Notes: generated from the sequence alone by a model not told the origin. Numbered from the stretch's first letter, positions 43,521 through 52,848 are shown. The stretch is 64,000 nt of DNA from Geomonas diazotrophica (GCF_018919385.1 NZ_JAHLMF010000014.1:62001-126000), one strand, 5' to 3'. Numbers and translations are program-made.

Positions 43521-44690
43521 TCACTTCTTCAGGATGGCGAAGGGGTTGTTGCTGAAGGACTTGCGCCCCTGGTCGCCGCCCCGCTGTTCCTGGCGCGGCT
43601 TTTCCGGCGCGGTCCTTTCCGGCTCGCTCATGTGCGGGGCGGGAGCGGGCACCGTTTCCGGTATCAGCTCGGAAGGCTCCAGGCCGTCGGGAAGCACCAC
43701 GGACCCGGGAGCCTCGGCCGACTCCCCTATCCCCTGCGCCGCGAGCGGCTTCTCCTTGAAGAAGTAGCGGTCGTAGAGGCGGTGGTACGAGGTCCAGCGC
43801 GACGGGTTGTCCGGCTCCTTGCGGATGTGGGTCCTGATGCCGTTGATCTTGGAGTCCAGGTCGTCCAGGTAGTTCAGGATGGTTGCCTCAAGCGTCTTCG
43901 GGCGCTTGGGGGAGCCATACTCGTACTGGCCGTGGTGCGACAGGATCATGTGCTTTAACAGCATGGCGAGCTCGACCGGGAATCCGGGGAGCAGCGCGAT
44001 CCGCTCCTGCAGCATCTCAACGCCGATGGTGATATGGCCGATGAGCTTACCCTCGTCGGAGTAGTCAAAACAGCGCAGGTAGGTCATTTCCCGCACCTTG
44101 CCGATATCGTGCAGGAGCGCTCCGGCGATGAGGAGATCGCGGTTCAGCCCCTGGTAGAGCGGCACCATGGCGTCTACCAGCTTCGCCACGGCGAGCGAGT
44201 GCTCCAGGAGCCCCCCCAGGTAGACGTGGTGCATCCCCTTGGCCGCCGGAGCGGTGCGGTACTGGGCCATGAGTTCCGGGTCCTCGAAGAAGGAGCGTAA
44301 AAGCCGCGCGAGGTCGGGGTCGGTGAGGCTTCCCACCAGGGCGTGCAGCTCGGCAACCATGGCCTTGATGTCGCTGTCGGTCTCGGGGAGGAAATCGGCG
44401 AGTTGGACCGTTTCCTCGGGGACCCGCTTCAGCTCGGAGATGATCAGCTGCATCTTGCCGAGATAGACGCTCGCCTTCCCCTTCACGGCCAGGAAATCGT
44501 TGCGATCGAACAGGGAGCCGACCTGGTCGGCGTTGTCCCAGATCTTGGCATCCACCTCCCCGGTCTTGTCCATCAGCTTCAGGGTGAGGTACGGCTTGCC
44601 GTTCTTGGCCATGGCGACGATCTTTTCCTTGACCAGGAAGACCGCTTCGACGATGTCGCGGTCCTTTATTTCGGCAACGGTTTTTTTCAA
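43521..44690 (-). CDS. YhaM-type 3'-5' exoribonuclease (OB plus HD domain)
   Basis: A 389-residue protein. The N-terminal OB-fold (residues 1-95: KPYLTLKLMDKTGEVDAKIWDNAD) is followed by an HD domain (His in HHVYLGGLLEHSLAV, HD pair in GALLHDIGKV, further His in HMILSHHGQYEYG). The C-terminal 70 residues are Pro/Glu-rich and probably disordered. YhaM-like enzymes degrade single-stranded RNA from 3' ends. It is the first of three closely spaced minus genes. Confidence 0.9.
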   Translation of the reverse strand: MKKTVAEIKDRDIVEAVFLVKEKIVAMAKNGKPYLTLKLMDKTGEVDAKIWDNADQVGSLFDRNDFLAVKGKASVYLGKMQLIISELKRVPEETVQLADFLPETDSDIKAMVAELHALVGSLTDPDLARLLRSFFEDPELMAQYRTAPAAKGMHHVYLGGLLEHSLAVAKLVDAMVPLYQGLNRDLLIAGALLHDIGKVREMTYLRCFDYSDEGKLIGHITIGVEMLQERIALLPGFPVELAMLLKHMILSHHGQYEYGSPKRPKTLEATILNYLDDLDSKINGIRTHIRKEPDNPSRWTSYHRLYDRYFFKEKPLAAQGIGESAEAPGSVVLPDGLEPSELIPETVPAPAPHMSEPERTAPEKPRQEQRGGDQGRKSFSNNPFAILKK

Positions 44691-44739
44691 AGTAAGGCTC
44701 CTTGTAATGAAAGCCCCGTGCTGGGGCAGCCGGTTCCGT

Positions 44740-44776
44740 TTTTTTGCGGATACTCCGCGTTCTTTGCGATGCAGCT
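44740..44776. repeat. Dispersed CGCRAAGAACGC-type repeat copy
   Basis: Read on the minus strand it gives CGCAAAGAACGCGGAGTATC, then CGCAAA. It matches 55850-55885 (CGCGAAGAACGCAGAGTATC...) at all but a few positions. Confidence 0.55.
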
Positions 44777-44777
44777 T

Positions 44778-46349
44778 TCAGCTAGCGGCGATCCGTGCCG
44801 CGATGGCGTCGGCCACGCGTATGCCGTCCAGTGCGGCGCTCATGATGCCCCCGGCATAGCCGGCCCCCTCCCCGGTCGGGTAGAGGCCGCGGTGGCTTAA
44901 GGACTGCAGGTCCGCTCCCCGCACGATCCGCAACGGTGCGGAGGTCCGGGTCTCGACCGCGGTGAGGGTCGCCTCGGCGCTGATGAAGCCGCGCATCTTG
45001 CGGTCGAAATGCTCGATCCCCTCCCTGAGGGTCGCGGCGACCGGCGCCGGGAGGAGGGAGGCCAGGTCGTATTCGGTGACGCCGGGACGGTAGCTGGAGA
45101 GGATCCTCCCCCCGCCCCTGCCGATGAAGTCGAGCAGGCTCTGGGCCGGCGCACGGTACCCCTTTCCGCCTGCAACGAAGGCGCGTCGCTCCAATTCGCG
45201 CTGGAACTCGACTCCCGCCAGCGGGGAGTTCCCGGTGAAGTCGGCCGGTCCCACGGTGGCCACCAGGGCGCTGTTGGCGTAGGGGCCGTTGCGCCGGTAG
45301 CCGCTCATGCCGTTCACAACGACCTGGCCCGCCTCCGAGGCGGCCGCCACGACCACCCCGCCGGGACACATGCAGAAGGAATAGGCGGAGCGCCCGGTCA
45401 CCTCGTTGTTGTAGGTCTGGGCGTATTCGGCCGGCGGCAGCGATGGATGCGCGTTGCGGCCGTACTGGATCTCGTTGATGAGGGCCTGCGGATGCTCCAC
45501 CCGGAGCCCCACTGCGAAGGGCTTCTGCTCCAGGGTGACCCCGAGCTCGTTAAGCAGTGCGTAGGTGTCGCGTGCGCTGTGCCCGGGCGCCAGCACCAGT
45601 GAATCGCAGGGCTCCTCGTCGGTGTCGTTCACAACGACGCTCTTCACGCCCCCCTTGGCGATCCCGATGCCGGTCAGCCGGCTCTCGAAGCCGATCCGGA
45701 ACCCCGCCTCGATCAGGCGCTCCCGGATGCCGCGCACCACCGCGCGCAGCCGATCGGTGCCGATGTGGGGCTTGGCGGCGTAGAGGATCTCGGCGGGGGC
45801 GCCGAAGTCGACCAGGCGCTCAAGCACCCAGCCGCAGTTGGGATCCTTCACCCTCGTGGTGAGCTTGCCGTCGGAGAAGGTCCCGGCTCCCCCCTCGCCG
45901 AACTGCACGTTGCTCTGTTCGCAAAGCTCGCCCAGGCGCCAAAAGCGCGCCACGTCCGAGGCACGCCGGTCCACGTCGCGCCCGCGCTCAAGGACCCGGG
46001 CGGTGAGCCCGTATTCGGCGAGCCGCAGGGCCGCGAAGAGCCCCGCCGGCCCCATGCCGACGATGACGATGCGCTCCGGGGAGGCCAGTTTCGGGAAGCG
46101 GCGAGGCTCTTCGGCCTCGACCCGCGTCAGGTCGCCGCAAGGGCGGACCCGCGACTCGTCCCCGAGGGTCACCCGGACCGTGTACACCAGCTTGATGGCA
46201 CCCTTTTTCCTGGCATCGACGCCCTTTCTAACCAGGGCGAGCGCCGTGATCTCGGATTCGCGCACACCCAGCTTGGCCGCGGCCAGCGGGCGTAGCGCAC
46301 TCTCCTCCACCCCCGGGTTCAGGGTGAGGTTGCGTAGCAGAAATGGCAT
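44778..46349 (-). CDS. FAD-dependent dehydrogenase (COG2509-like)
   Basis: A 523-residue flavoprotein. An N-terminal segment (MPFLLRNLTLNPGVEESALR...) precedes the FAD-binding Rossmann motif IVIVGMGPAGLFAALRLAEYG at about 92-112. Later come VQFGEGGAGTFSDGKLTTR and the end motif GLYPTGEGAGYAGGIMSAALDGIRVADAI. These are the hallmarks of the uncharacterised FAD dehydrogenase group COG2509. The physiological substrate is unknown. Start 46349 is chosen over 46406, whose extension is weak. Confidence 0.88.
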   Translation of the reverse strand: MPFLLRNLTLNPGVEESALRPLAAAKLGVRESEITALALVRKGVDARKKGAIKLVYTVRVTLGDESRVRPCGDLTRVEAEEPRRFPKLASPERIVIVGMGPAGLFAALRLAEYGLTARVLERGRDVDRRASDVARFWRLGELCEQSNVQFGEGGAGTFSDGKLTTRVKDPNCGWVLERLVDFGAPAEILYAAKPHIGTDRLRAVVRGIRERLIEAGFRIGFESRLTGIGIAKGGVKSVVVNDTDEEPCDSLVLAPGHSARDTYALLNELGVTLEQKPFAVGLRVEHPQALINEIQYGRNAHPSLPPAEYAQTYNNEVTGRSAYSFCMCPGGVVVAAASEAGQVVVNGMSGYRRNGPYANSALVATVGPADFTGNSPLAGVEFQRELERRAFVAGGKGYRAPAQSLLDFIGRGGGRILSSYRPGVTEYDLASLLPAPVAATLREGIEHFDRKMRGFISAEATLTAVETRTSAPLRIVRGADLQSLSHRGLYPTGEGAGYAGGIMSAALDGIRVADAIAARIAAS

Positions 46350-46359
46350 GGGGTGTCCG

Positions 46360-46767
46360 TCAGGCGGCGCCGGTATCGCGCCGTTTTCTTTCCAGGAGCT
46401 GTTCAACGATGATGACGATGTCCAGCGGTGGGGTGGATTTAGGGATGTGCACCTTGGCGCCCATCTCGGGAATGGGGTGCTCGTGCGGGGCGCCCTGGAA
46501 CATGGAGGTCAACAAGATGATGATCGGGTCCGCCTCCTTGGCCAGCCTCCCGATCTCCAGTGACGCACTCACCCCTCCCATCCGGGGCATGACCAGGTCG
46601 AGTATGACGGCATCGAAGGTCCCGGCGGCGTAGGCCTGCACCCCTAGGACGCCGTCCTCTGCGGTCGCTACGGAGAAGCCCGCGCCCCTGAAGGCATCGG
46701 ACATCACCTTCAGGAAGAACTTGTCGTCGTCTACCAGGAGGATTTTGCCCCTGTTCTCTGCTGTCAT
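46360..46767 (-). CDS. Single-domain response regulator
   Basis: A 135-residue receiver domain only (CheY/Spo0F-like). Acidic pair in LLVDDDKFF, phosphoacceptor D57 (VILDLVMPRMGG), the Ser/Thr in ILLTSMF and the Lys in PKSTPP. It has no output domain, so it must act by protein contact or in phosphorelay. It follows a receiver-kinase gene 72 bp upstream. Confidence 0.9.
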   Translation of the reverse strand: MTAENRGKILLVDDDKFFLKVMSDAFRGAGFSVATAEDGVLGVQAYAAGTFDAVILDLVMPRMGGVSASLEIGRLAKEADPIIILLTSMFQGAPHEHPIPEMGAKVHIPKSTPPLDIVIIVEQLLERKRRDTGAA

Positions 46768-46839
46768 TTCGACCTCAAGGCATGATTGAATGCGCTATCA
46801 TACAGAAATGCGGCCGAAAAGAAAAGTGGAAACCGCCTT

Positions 46840-48030
46840 TTACCTCGGTGCGTTGAGCGGCAGGCGCACCGCGAAGGTGGTGCCGCTGGGGTCGCTCTTC
46901 TCCACCTCGATTTTCCCCCGGTAGGTCTTGACGATGCGCAGCACCACCGAGAGTCCGAGCCCGGTGCCCCGGCTGTTGGTGGTGAAGAAGGGATCGAAGA
47001 TGTTGGGGAGGTTCTCCGGCGGGATGCCGGGGCCGGTGTCGGAGACCCTGAGCTTGATGTAATCCTGGTCCTGGTCCAGCTCCACGGTGAGGGTTCCATC
47101 CTCGGGCATGACGTGGATGGAGTTTAAGAACAGGTTGGTGAAGATCTGCTCGATCTCCATCGGGTCGGCCTTGATGGCCGGGGGGATGTTCCTGAAGTCC
47201 CGGACCACCTTGATCCGTTTCTGGCGCAGCTGCGGCGTGAAGGCCTCCAGGGTGTGCTCCAGGATGCGGTCCATCCTGACCTCGCTGATCTCGAACCTCG
47301 GGCGCTTGGAGGCGTCCAGGAGCTTCCCCAGGATGTTGTCGATCCGGTCCACCTCCTTGAGGATCTTCTCCACGTACTCCTGACGCTCCGGCTCGTCCAG
47401 CCCCCCCTTGATGAGCTGCACGAAGAGCGCGATGGAGTTGAGCGGGTTGCGGATCTCGTGCGCCATCCCGGCGGAGAGGTAGCCCAGGGAGGCGAGCTTT
47501 TCCGACTGGACCACCTCGGCCTGGGCACGGGAAAGCGCCTCGCTCTTCTCCTGCACCCGGGCCTCCAGCTCGCGGTTCCAGTCCGCGATCTCGGCCAAAA
47601 GCCTCTCGCGCTCGCTCAGGAGGGCCTTGTTCTGCAGCTCTATGCCGCGCAGCTTCAGGACGCTCTCGATGCGCTCCACGAGGTCCTGGTTGTTGAACGG
47701 CTTCAGGATGTAGTCGGAGGCGCCGGCCTTCATCAGCTCGACGGCGATCTCCTCGCTCCCCTTGCCGGTGAACATGATCACGTAGGTGTCGGGGTAGAGC
47801 CTCTTGATCTCCTTGAGCGCGGTGAGACCGTCCATGTTGGGCATCATGTAGTCCAAAAGGACCAGTTCGGGGCGCTCGACCTCGATGGTCGAAAGCCCCT
47901 CCTGCGCGCTCAGGGCGGTGAAGACTTGGTAGCCGCGGTTTTTCAGGATGATGCCGGTGAGATCGAGGATGACCTTCTCGTCGTCGACGATCAGCACGCG
48001 GCCGCGCGGCTCTTTCTCCGTGTTGGTCAT
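46840..48030 (-). CDS. Receiver-histidine kinase (response regulator fused to HisKA)
   Basis: A 396-residue protein. Receiver domain at 1-125, with D60 (VLLDYMMPNMDG) and the Lys of YILKPFN. A coiled coil follows (about 135-185), then HisKA with H191 (SAGMAHEIRNPLNSI). The HATPase has NLFLNSI, DTGPGIPPENLPNIFDPFF and GTGLGLSVV. No membrane segment. This REC-HK layout suggests a phosphorelay hub. Another receiver gene lies on each side. Confidence 0.92.
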   Translation of the reverse strand: MTNTEKEPRGRVLIVDDEKVILDLTGIILKNRGYQVFTALSAQEGLSTIEVERPELVLLDYMMPNMDGLTALKEIKRLYPDTYVIMFTGKGSEEIAVELMKAGASDYILKPFNNQDLVERIESVLKLRGIELQNKALLSERERLLAEIADWNRELEARVQEKSEALSRAQAEVVQSEKLASLGYLSAGMAHEIRNPLNSIALFVQLIKGGLDEPERQEYVEKILKEVDRIDNILGKLLDASKRPRFEISEVRMDRILEHTLEAFTPQLRQKRIKVVRDFRNIPPAIKADPMEIEQIFTNLFLNSIHVMPEDGTLTVELDQDQDYIKLRVSDTGPGIPPENLPNIFDPFFTTNSRGTGLGLSVVLRIVKTYRGKIEVEKSDPSGTTFAVRLPLNAPR

Positions 48031-48068
48031 ATCGGGGCCTGCTCCTTCCGATTAGGATCGCATTCGTC

Positions 48069-48096
48069 AAAAAAAAGGGGCAGCAAACGCTGCCCC
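48069..48096 (-). terminator. Intrinsic terminator after the universal stress protein gene
   Basis: On the minus strand GGGGCAGC-GTTT-GCTGCCCC followed by eight T. Confidence 0.85.
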
Positions 48097-48118
48097 GCAT
48101 GGATGTATGCCGCTGCCG

Positions 48119-48562
48119 TCAGGGGAGCCTGACGGTAACCACCGGGCAGGAAGCCTTTCGCACCACGCGCTCGGCGGTGGAGCCGAACAGCAGGTGGTCG
48201 ATGCCGCTTCTGCCCTGGGTGCCCAGCACGATGCACGAGGAGCCGTCGGTCTCGGCCCGCTTCAGGATCTCCTCCCACGGCACGCCGGTCACGATCGTCG
48301 TCTCGTAGTTGTTGAAACCGGCGACGTTGTTGGCGACGAAGGTCGCCATCATCTTCTGCGCCCCCTCCTCGATCTCCTTCTCCAGGTTTTCGAAGGAGAC
48401 GTGCGGGACGTAGAAACCGCGCAGGTCCACCGGTTCGTTGATGACGTGAATGATGGTCAGCCGGCCGTTGAACTGCTTGGCCAGGGTGAGCGCGTACTCG
48501 AAGGCGTGGTCGGAGTTTTCGGAAAAATCGGTGGCGAAGAGAATCTTGTCGAAGCTTGGCAT
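48119..48562 (-). CDS. Universal stress protein
   Basis: A 147-residue UspA-family protein, ATP-binding type. The start MPSFDKILFATDFSENSDHAFEYAL matches the family. The nucleotide-binding loop is GTQGRSGIDHLLFGSTAERVV, i.e. G-2X-G-9X-GST. The ATG at 48562 is preferred because GGGGGAG lies upstream. A longer frame to 48583 is possible. It lies between two receiver-protein genes. Confidence 0.88.
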   Translation of the reverse strand: MPSFDKILFATDFSENSDHAFEYALTLAKQFNGRLTIIHVINEPVDLRGFYVPHVSFENLEKEIEEGAQKMMATFVANNVAGFNNYETTIVTGVPWEEILKRAETDGSSCIVLGTQGRSGIDHLLFGSTAERVVRKASCPVVTVRLP

Positions 48563-48587
48563 CTGCTCCCCCCGTTCAGCCATGTGG

Positions 48588-48968
48588 TCAGTGGCTCGTT
48601 TCCTTGAAGATCTTTTTCAGGATCGACTTCAGCTCGTCGATCTTCACCGGCTTGTTGATGTACTCGAAGGCGCCCAGGTTCATCGCCTCTATGTAGGATT
48701 CCACGCCGCCGTAGGCGGTGATCATGATCACGTTGCTCGCCGGGTAGCTGCGGTTCAACTCCTTCAAGAAGGTGATGCCGTTCATCTCCGGCATGTTTAT
48801 GTCGGTGACGATCAGGTTCACCTCCTGCTCGCGCAGGTAGTTGAGGGCCTCGAACCCGTTTGCCACACTGTCTACCAGGAAACCTTCCTTGGCCAGCAAC
48901 CGGGAGAGGCCGATGCGTGCATTCTCCTCGTCGTCTACTACAAGTATTCGCTTCGGCTGCTTTGGCAA
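48588..48968 (-). CDS. Single-domain response regulator
   Basis: A 126-residue receiver domain only. Acidic residues in LVVDDEEN, phosphoacceptor D56 (LIVTDINMPEMNG), Thr in MITAYGG and Lys in NKPVKID. Resembles the receiver of NtrC-type regulators but has no AAA or DNA-binding domain. Its stop is 25 bp before the usp start, so it is probably co-transcribed with usp. Confidence 0.9.
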   Translation of the reverse strand: MPKQPKRILVVDDEENARIGLSRLLAKEGFLVDSVANGFEALNYLREQEVNLIVTDINMPEMNGITFLKELNRSYPASNVIMITAYGGVESYIEAMNLGAFEYINKPVKIDELKSILKKIFKETSH

Positions 48969-49206
48969 GATCGGCTCCAGATTCTTATTAAAAACCGCAG
49001 GATTGATTCTAACACTGCGAGTAGATGTGTCAAGCGCGGTTGCGCGCTAGGCGCGCGATTATCTGACGATGGGCTAACTCCAGGTGTCACAAGGATTCCG
49101 GCGAAAGCGGGGAAAGGGTCTCCCCCCGCATGGGGTGGCGTCCCTCCGGCAAGGTTCACATTAAGTGAGGTCGGCGTCACTCATAAAAGGGGGCGCTTAG
49201 TTGCCG

Positions 49207-50058
49207 TCAGGGCGCCGGTTGATCACTCTTCAGTTCCACATGCGCCGGTTTGCCCGCTTCACCCAGGGCCTTCAGCGGCCGGCCGTTGAACTCGGCCTCG
49301 ACTGCTCCGCCGTCGCCTAAGTCCAGCGCGAAGGAGCGCTGCCCCTTCCACTCGATGATGTCGCCCGCTTTCAGGTCGTAGCGCTGGGAGATGCTGTCGT
49401 CGATGGTGATGCTGAGCCAGCTGTCGCGGTTGAAGCGGAGCTTAAGCACGATCCCGCTCTGCTTGCCGGCGGGTGCCGCCGGAGCGGTCTCGGTCCCGGA
49501 CGGCGACGGGGCGGCTGCGCTGTGCGCGCTGCTGACCGGCTTCTGTACGGGTTGAGCGACCGGGGCCGGCGCCGGGGGAGCGGCCGGGGCCGGAGCGCTC
49601 GGGGGGAGCTGCACCCTGGGCTGCTCACCCTCGGTGAAGAACAGCGCCGCGATCACCACCGCGCCCAAGAGGAGGGCTGTAACGATCCAGCGGCCGGGGT
49701 TGCGGAACCGGGCCCGTTCCAGAGTATCGATCCCGGTCTGCGGGGCAATGCCCTGCGCCCCCGGGGCGCTCGCTTCGGGTTGGGCTCCCGGAGGGGGGGC
49801 GAGCCCCTTCTCGTAGCGCGCCACCACCTCGTCCCCGGAAAGGGAGAGAAAGCCTGCGTACAGTCTCAGAAAGCCCTTGATGTAGGCGGCGTTGGGGAGC
49901 CTGTCGAAGTCCCCCTGTTCGATGGCGGCAAGGTAGTTCTTGCCGATCTTGGTGACGCGCGAGGCTTCCTCCAGCTCAAGCCCCTTCGCCTCACGGACAC
50001 TGCGCAGGTACTCCCCGACCGGTGCCTCCGCGCTGCTTTCAACCTCTGGCTCAGCCAC
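49207..50058 (-). CDS. RodZ-like helix-turn-helix membrane protein (DUF4115)
   Basis: A 283-residue protein. An N-terminal HTH (GEYLRSVREAKGLELEEASRVTKIGKNYLAAIEQGDFDRLPNAAYIKGFLRLYA, residues 15-70) is followed by one transmembrane helix (WIVTALLLGAVVIAALFF). A Pro/Ala periplasmic linker leads to a DUF4115 domain (LRFNRDSWLSITIDD...YDLKAGDIIEWKGQRSFALDLGDGGAVEAEFNG). RodZ links MreB to the envelope and helps set rod shape. It is 1 bp downstream of the TPR lipoprotein gene. Confidence 0.85.
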   Translation of the reverse strand: MAEPEVESSAEAPVGEYLRSVREAKGLELEEASRVTKIGKNYLAAIEQGDFDRLPNAAYIKGFLRLYAGFLSLSGDEVVARYEKGLAPPPGAQPEASAPGAQGIAPQTGIDTLERARFRNPGRWIVTALLLGAVVIAALFFTEGEQPRVQLPPSAPAPAAPPAPAPVAQPVQKPVSSAHSAAAPSPSGTETAPAAPAGKQSGIVLKLRFNRDSWLSITIDDSISQRYDLKAGDIIEWKGQRSFALDLGDGGAVEAEFNGRPLKALGEAGKPAHVELKSDQPAP

Positions 50059-50059
50059 G

Positions 50060-50812
50060 TTACCTCACCTTGAGCAGATCCAGGTACTCCCTGGAGAGCT
50101 GCCCCATCTCGGAATCGGGGGCGATACGGACCACTTCCTGGAAGGCGCTTTTGGCTGCGTCGGCGTCCTTCAGCTTCATCTGGGCAAGCCCCATGTGGTA
50201 GTGGGCGCTCGCGTAGGAACGGTTCAGGCGCAGGGCCTTTTGGTACTCCTCAACGGCAAGTTCGGTCTTGTCCATGGCGAAGTAGACACGCCCAAGGTTC
50301 ACCCTGGTGCGCGGATCGCTGCCGTTTTTGGCGACCAGGCCGCGCAGCACGGCCAGGGCCTGCTGGTAGTCCCCCTTGCCCAGGTAGGCGAGCCCGAGGT
50401 TGCCGGCGGCATTGTCCTGCCCCTGAAAGAAGAGGTCCTCCTGCACCGTTTTGAACTGGGCGATGGCGTCGTCCCAGCGCTTCATCTCCAGGTAGTTCAC
50501 GCCGAGGTTGTTGCGCGCCTCGGAGTAGTTTTCCCGCAAATCGAGGGCCTTCAGGTACTTGGCCTCCGCCAGTTCGTAGCGTCCCTTGCGGAAATAGGTA
50601 AGCCCCAAAAGGTTCAACAGCTCGGGGTCTTTGGGTGTGAGCTTCTCGGCCTCGGTCAGTTCCTGGAGCGCGCCGGTGTAGTTGCTCTCGGCAAAGAAGG
50701 ACTGCCCCATCTGGTAGTGATAGATGGACTTGTTCTTCTCAGCCTGGCTCAAGGCGCATCCCGAGGCAAGGAGGAGGAGGGCAACCGGCATGAAGGTTCT
50801 GGGACGGATCAT
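50060..50812 (-). CDS. TPR lipoprotein (PilF/PilW-like)
   Basis: A 250-residue lipoprotein. Lipobox in MPVALLLLASGCALSQ. Six or so tetratricopeptide repeats follow (e.g. YHYQMGQSFFAESNYTGALQELTEAEKLTPKDPELLNLLGLTYF). This shape matches PilF/PilW, which helps assemble the type IV pilus secretin, but no pil gene is adjacent. The ATG at 50812 follows GTGAGGTGT. Operon with the RodZ-like gene. Confidence 0.78.
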   Translation of the reverse strand: MIRPRTFMPVALLLLASGCALSQAEKNKSIYHYQMGQSFFAESNYTGALQELTEAEKLTPKDPELLNLLGLTYFRKGRYELAEAKYLKALDLRENYSEARNNLGVNYLEMKRWDDAIAQFKTVQEDLFFQGQDNAAGNLGLAYLGKGDYQQALAVLRGLVAKNGSDPRTRVNLGRVYFAMDKTELAVEEYQKALRLNRSYASAHYHMGLAQMKLKDADAAKSAFQEVVRIAPDSEMGQLSREYLDLLKVR

Positions 50813-50913
50813 ACACCTCACGGTAAACTCGCGGAAATACACCCGGAAAAATTAGCAGATATGATCATCGTTGTCAATGAGGACCCCCTTAACGGCGCCA
50901 CCGGGGCGGGGCA

Positions 50914-51831
50914 TTACAGCTCCCCCACTCCCTGGAAATGGGTCATGTTCTTGAAGCTGCGGTAGCGCGCCTCGATCTCCGGGTAGGTCAGGGTCTTCAG
51001 ACGATCGAGACTGAAGGCCTCGACGTTGAAGGAGGCCATCACCGAGCCGAAGATGATCGCCTGGCGCACCCCCTCGTCGGAGAGGTTGCCGGTGTTGGCC
51101 AGATACCCCATGAAGCCGCCGGCAAAGGTGTCCCCGGCCCCGGTCGGGTCGAAGACCTCCTCCAGGGGATAGGCGGGCGCCGCGAAGACCGAGTGGCCGT
51201 TGAACATGAGCACGCCGTATTCGCCGCGCTTCACGATCAGGTTCTTGACCCCCAGGGCGATGATGGAGCGGGCGGCCTTGACGAGGTTCGCCTCGCCGGA
51301 GAGCTGGCGGGCCTCACCCTCGTTGATGATCAGGAAGTCGACCCGGCTGATCACCTTTTTGAGCGCCTCGATCTTGGAGGAGATCCAGAAGTTCATGGTG
51401 TCGCAGGCGACCACGCGCGGCTTCTTCACCTGGTTCAGCACCTCCATCTGCAGCTCGGGGTCGATGTTGGCCAGGATCAGGTACTGCGCGTCGGCCCAGG
51501 ACTCCGGGATCACCGGCTTGAAGCTCTCGAACACGTTCAGGTGGGTTTCGAGGGTCTGCGCCTCGTTGAGGTCGTAGCCGTAGCGCCCCTTCCAGTGGAA
51601 GGTCTTGCCGGGAACGCGGGAAAGGCCGGTGAGGTCGATGTTTCGCGAGGTGAGGAAGCGGGTGTGTTCTTCGGGGAAGTCCTCCCCCACCACCGCGACC
51701 AGGTTGACGTCGGTGAAGAAGCTGGCCGAGGTGGAGAAGTAGGTGGCCGAGCCGCCGAGGACTCGGTCTCTCTCCCCGAACGGGGTCTGCACGGAATCAA
51801 GCGCGACGGATCCAACGACGAGTATGCTCAT
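50914..51831 (-). CDS. PfkB-family sugar/nucleoside kinase
   Basis: A 305-residue kinase. N-terminal GSVALDSVQTPFGERDRVLGGSATYFSTSASFF (with the GG motif), and C-terminal PfkB signature DPTGAGDTFAGGFMGYL with the catalytic Asp. Substrate cannot be assigned. It is 92 bp downstream of the MTA phosphorylase gene, which hints at methylthioribose or nucleoside salvage. ATG 51831 has GGAGG 7 bp upstream. Confidence 0.85.
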   Translation of the reverse strand: MSILVVGSVALDSVQTPFGERDRVLGGSATYFSTSASFFTDVNLVAVVGEDFPEEHTRFLTSRNIDLTGLSRVPGKTFHWKGRYGYDLNEAQTLETHLNVFESFKPVIPESWADAQYLILANIDPELQMEVLNQVKKPRVVACDTMNFWISSKIEALKKVISRVDFLIINEGEARQLSGEANLVKAARSIIALGVKNLIVKRGEYGVLMFNGHSVFAAPAYPLEEVFDPTGAGDTFAGGFMGYLANTGNLSDEGVRQAIIFGSVMASFNVEAFSLDRLKTLTYPEIEARYRSFKNMTHFQGVGEL

Positions 51832-51923
51832 AAAGCCTCCGGTGTGCTGCGGGATCAGGGTTGGTTCGAGTTGCAGGGGATGACCGGGGCCGCCTGCTGG
51901 CACCGGCGGCTCCGGCTTTAGTG

Positions 51924-52787
51924 TTACAGGTACTTGCCGAGGATCAGCTCCAGGTTTTCCCTGGTCTCCACCGGGATCACCGAGGTGTCGCTGATCACCG
52001 CGTACTTGAGGGCCTCGCCGCAGGCGCAGCCGCGCCCCGCCGCCACGCGGGCAACGGCTTGTCGGATGATCTTCTTGGCGGTGGCGACGTTGTTCTTGAT
52101 GATCTCGATGATGGCCTCGACCGAGACGTCGTCGTGGGACTCGTGCCAGCAGTCGTAATCGGTGGAGAGGGCGATGACCCCGTAGCAGATCTCGGCCTCG
52201 CGGGCCAGTTTCGCCTCAGTCAGGTTGGTCATGCCGATGATGGAGGCTCCGAAGGAGCGGTACAGGTGGCTCTCGGCGCGGGTGGAGAAGGCCGGCCCCT
52301 CCATGCAGACGTAGCAGCCACCCTTGTGCACGGTGGCACCCACCTCGCCGGCGGAGCGGTACAGGATCTCGGAGAGCTCGCCGCATACGGGATCGGCGAA
52401 CTGGACGTGGCCGACCACGCCGTTGCCGAAGAAGGTGTCCTTCCTGAAGCCGCGGGTGCGGTCGATGAACTGGTCCGGCACCACGATGTGCCCCGGGACG
52501 ATCTCCTCCTTGAGGCTCCCCACCGCGGAAACCGAGATGATCCGGGTCACGCCGAGCTTCTTCATGCCGTAGACGTTGGCGCGGTAGTTCACCTCGCTGG
52601 GGGTGAAGCGGTGTCCCTTGCCGTGACGCGGCAAAAACACCATCTGCACGCCGTCCAGCGTGCCTGTCACGTATTCGTCGCTGGGACGGCCGAAGGGGGT
52701 ATCCACCGTGACCTGGGTCACCCCGGTCATCCCTTCCATCTCGTACAGGCCGCTGCCGCCGATTACCCCGATTACCTCGTTAGCCAT
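51924..52787 (-). CDS. mtnP: S-methyl-5'-thioadenosine phosphorylase
   Basis: A 287-residue purine nucleoside phosphorylase family enzyme that splits methylthioadenosine into adenine and methylthioribose-1-phosphate (methionine salvage). Motifs: GVIGGSGLYEMEGM, VFLPRHGKGHRFTPSEVNYRAN, CMEGPAFSTRAES, IIGMTNLTEAKLAREAEICYG, STDYDCWH. ATG 52787 follows GGAGGGAGCT. An upstream ATG at 52805 has no RBS. Confidence 0.93.
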   Translation of the reverse strand: MANEVIGVIGGSGLYEMEGMTGVTQVTVDTPFGRPSDEYVTGTLDGVQMVFLPRHGKGHRFTPSEVNYRANVYGMKKLGVTRIISVSAVGSLKEEIVPGHIVVPDQFIDRTRGFRKDTFFGNGVVGHVQFADPVCGELSEILYRSAGEVGATVHKGGCYVCMEGPAFSTRAESHLYRSFGASIIGMTNLTEAKLAREAEICYGVIALSTDYDCWHESHDDVSVEAIIEIIKNNVATAKKIIRQAVARVAAGRGCACGEALKYAVISDTSVIPVETRENLELILGKYL

Positions 52788-52848
52788 AGCTCCCTCCAGC
52801 GTCATTGAATATATAGTAGGTACTGTTCGGCGTTTCCCCTGCGCCGCG

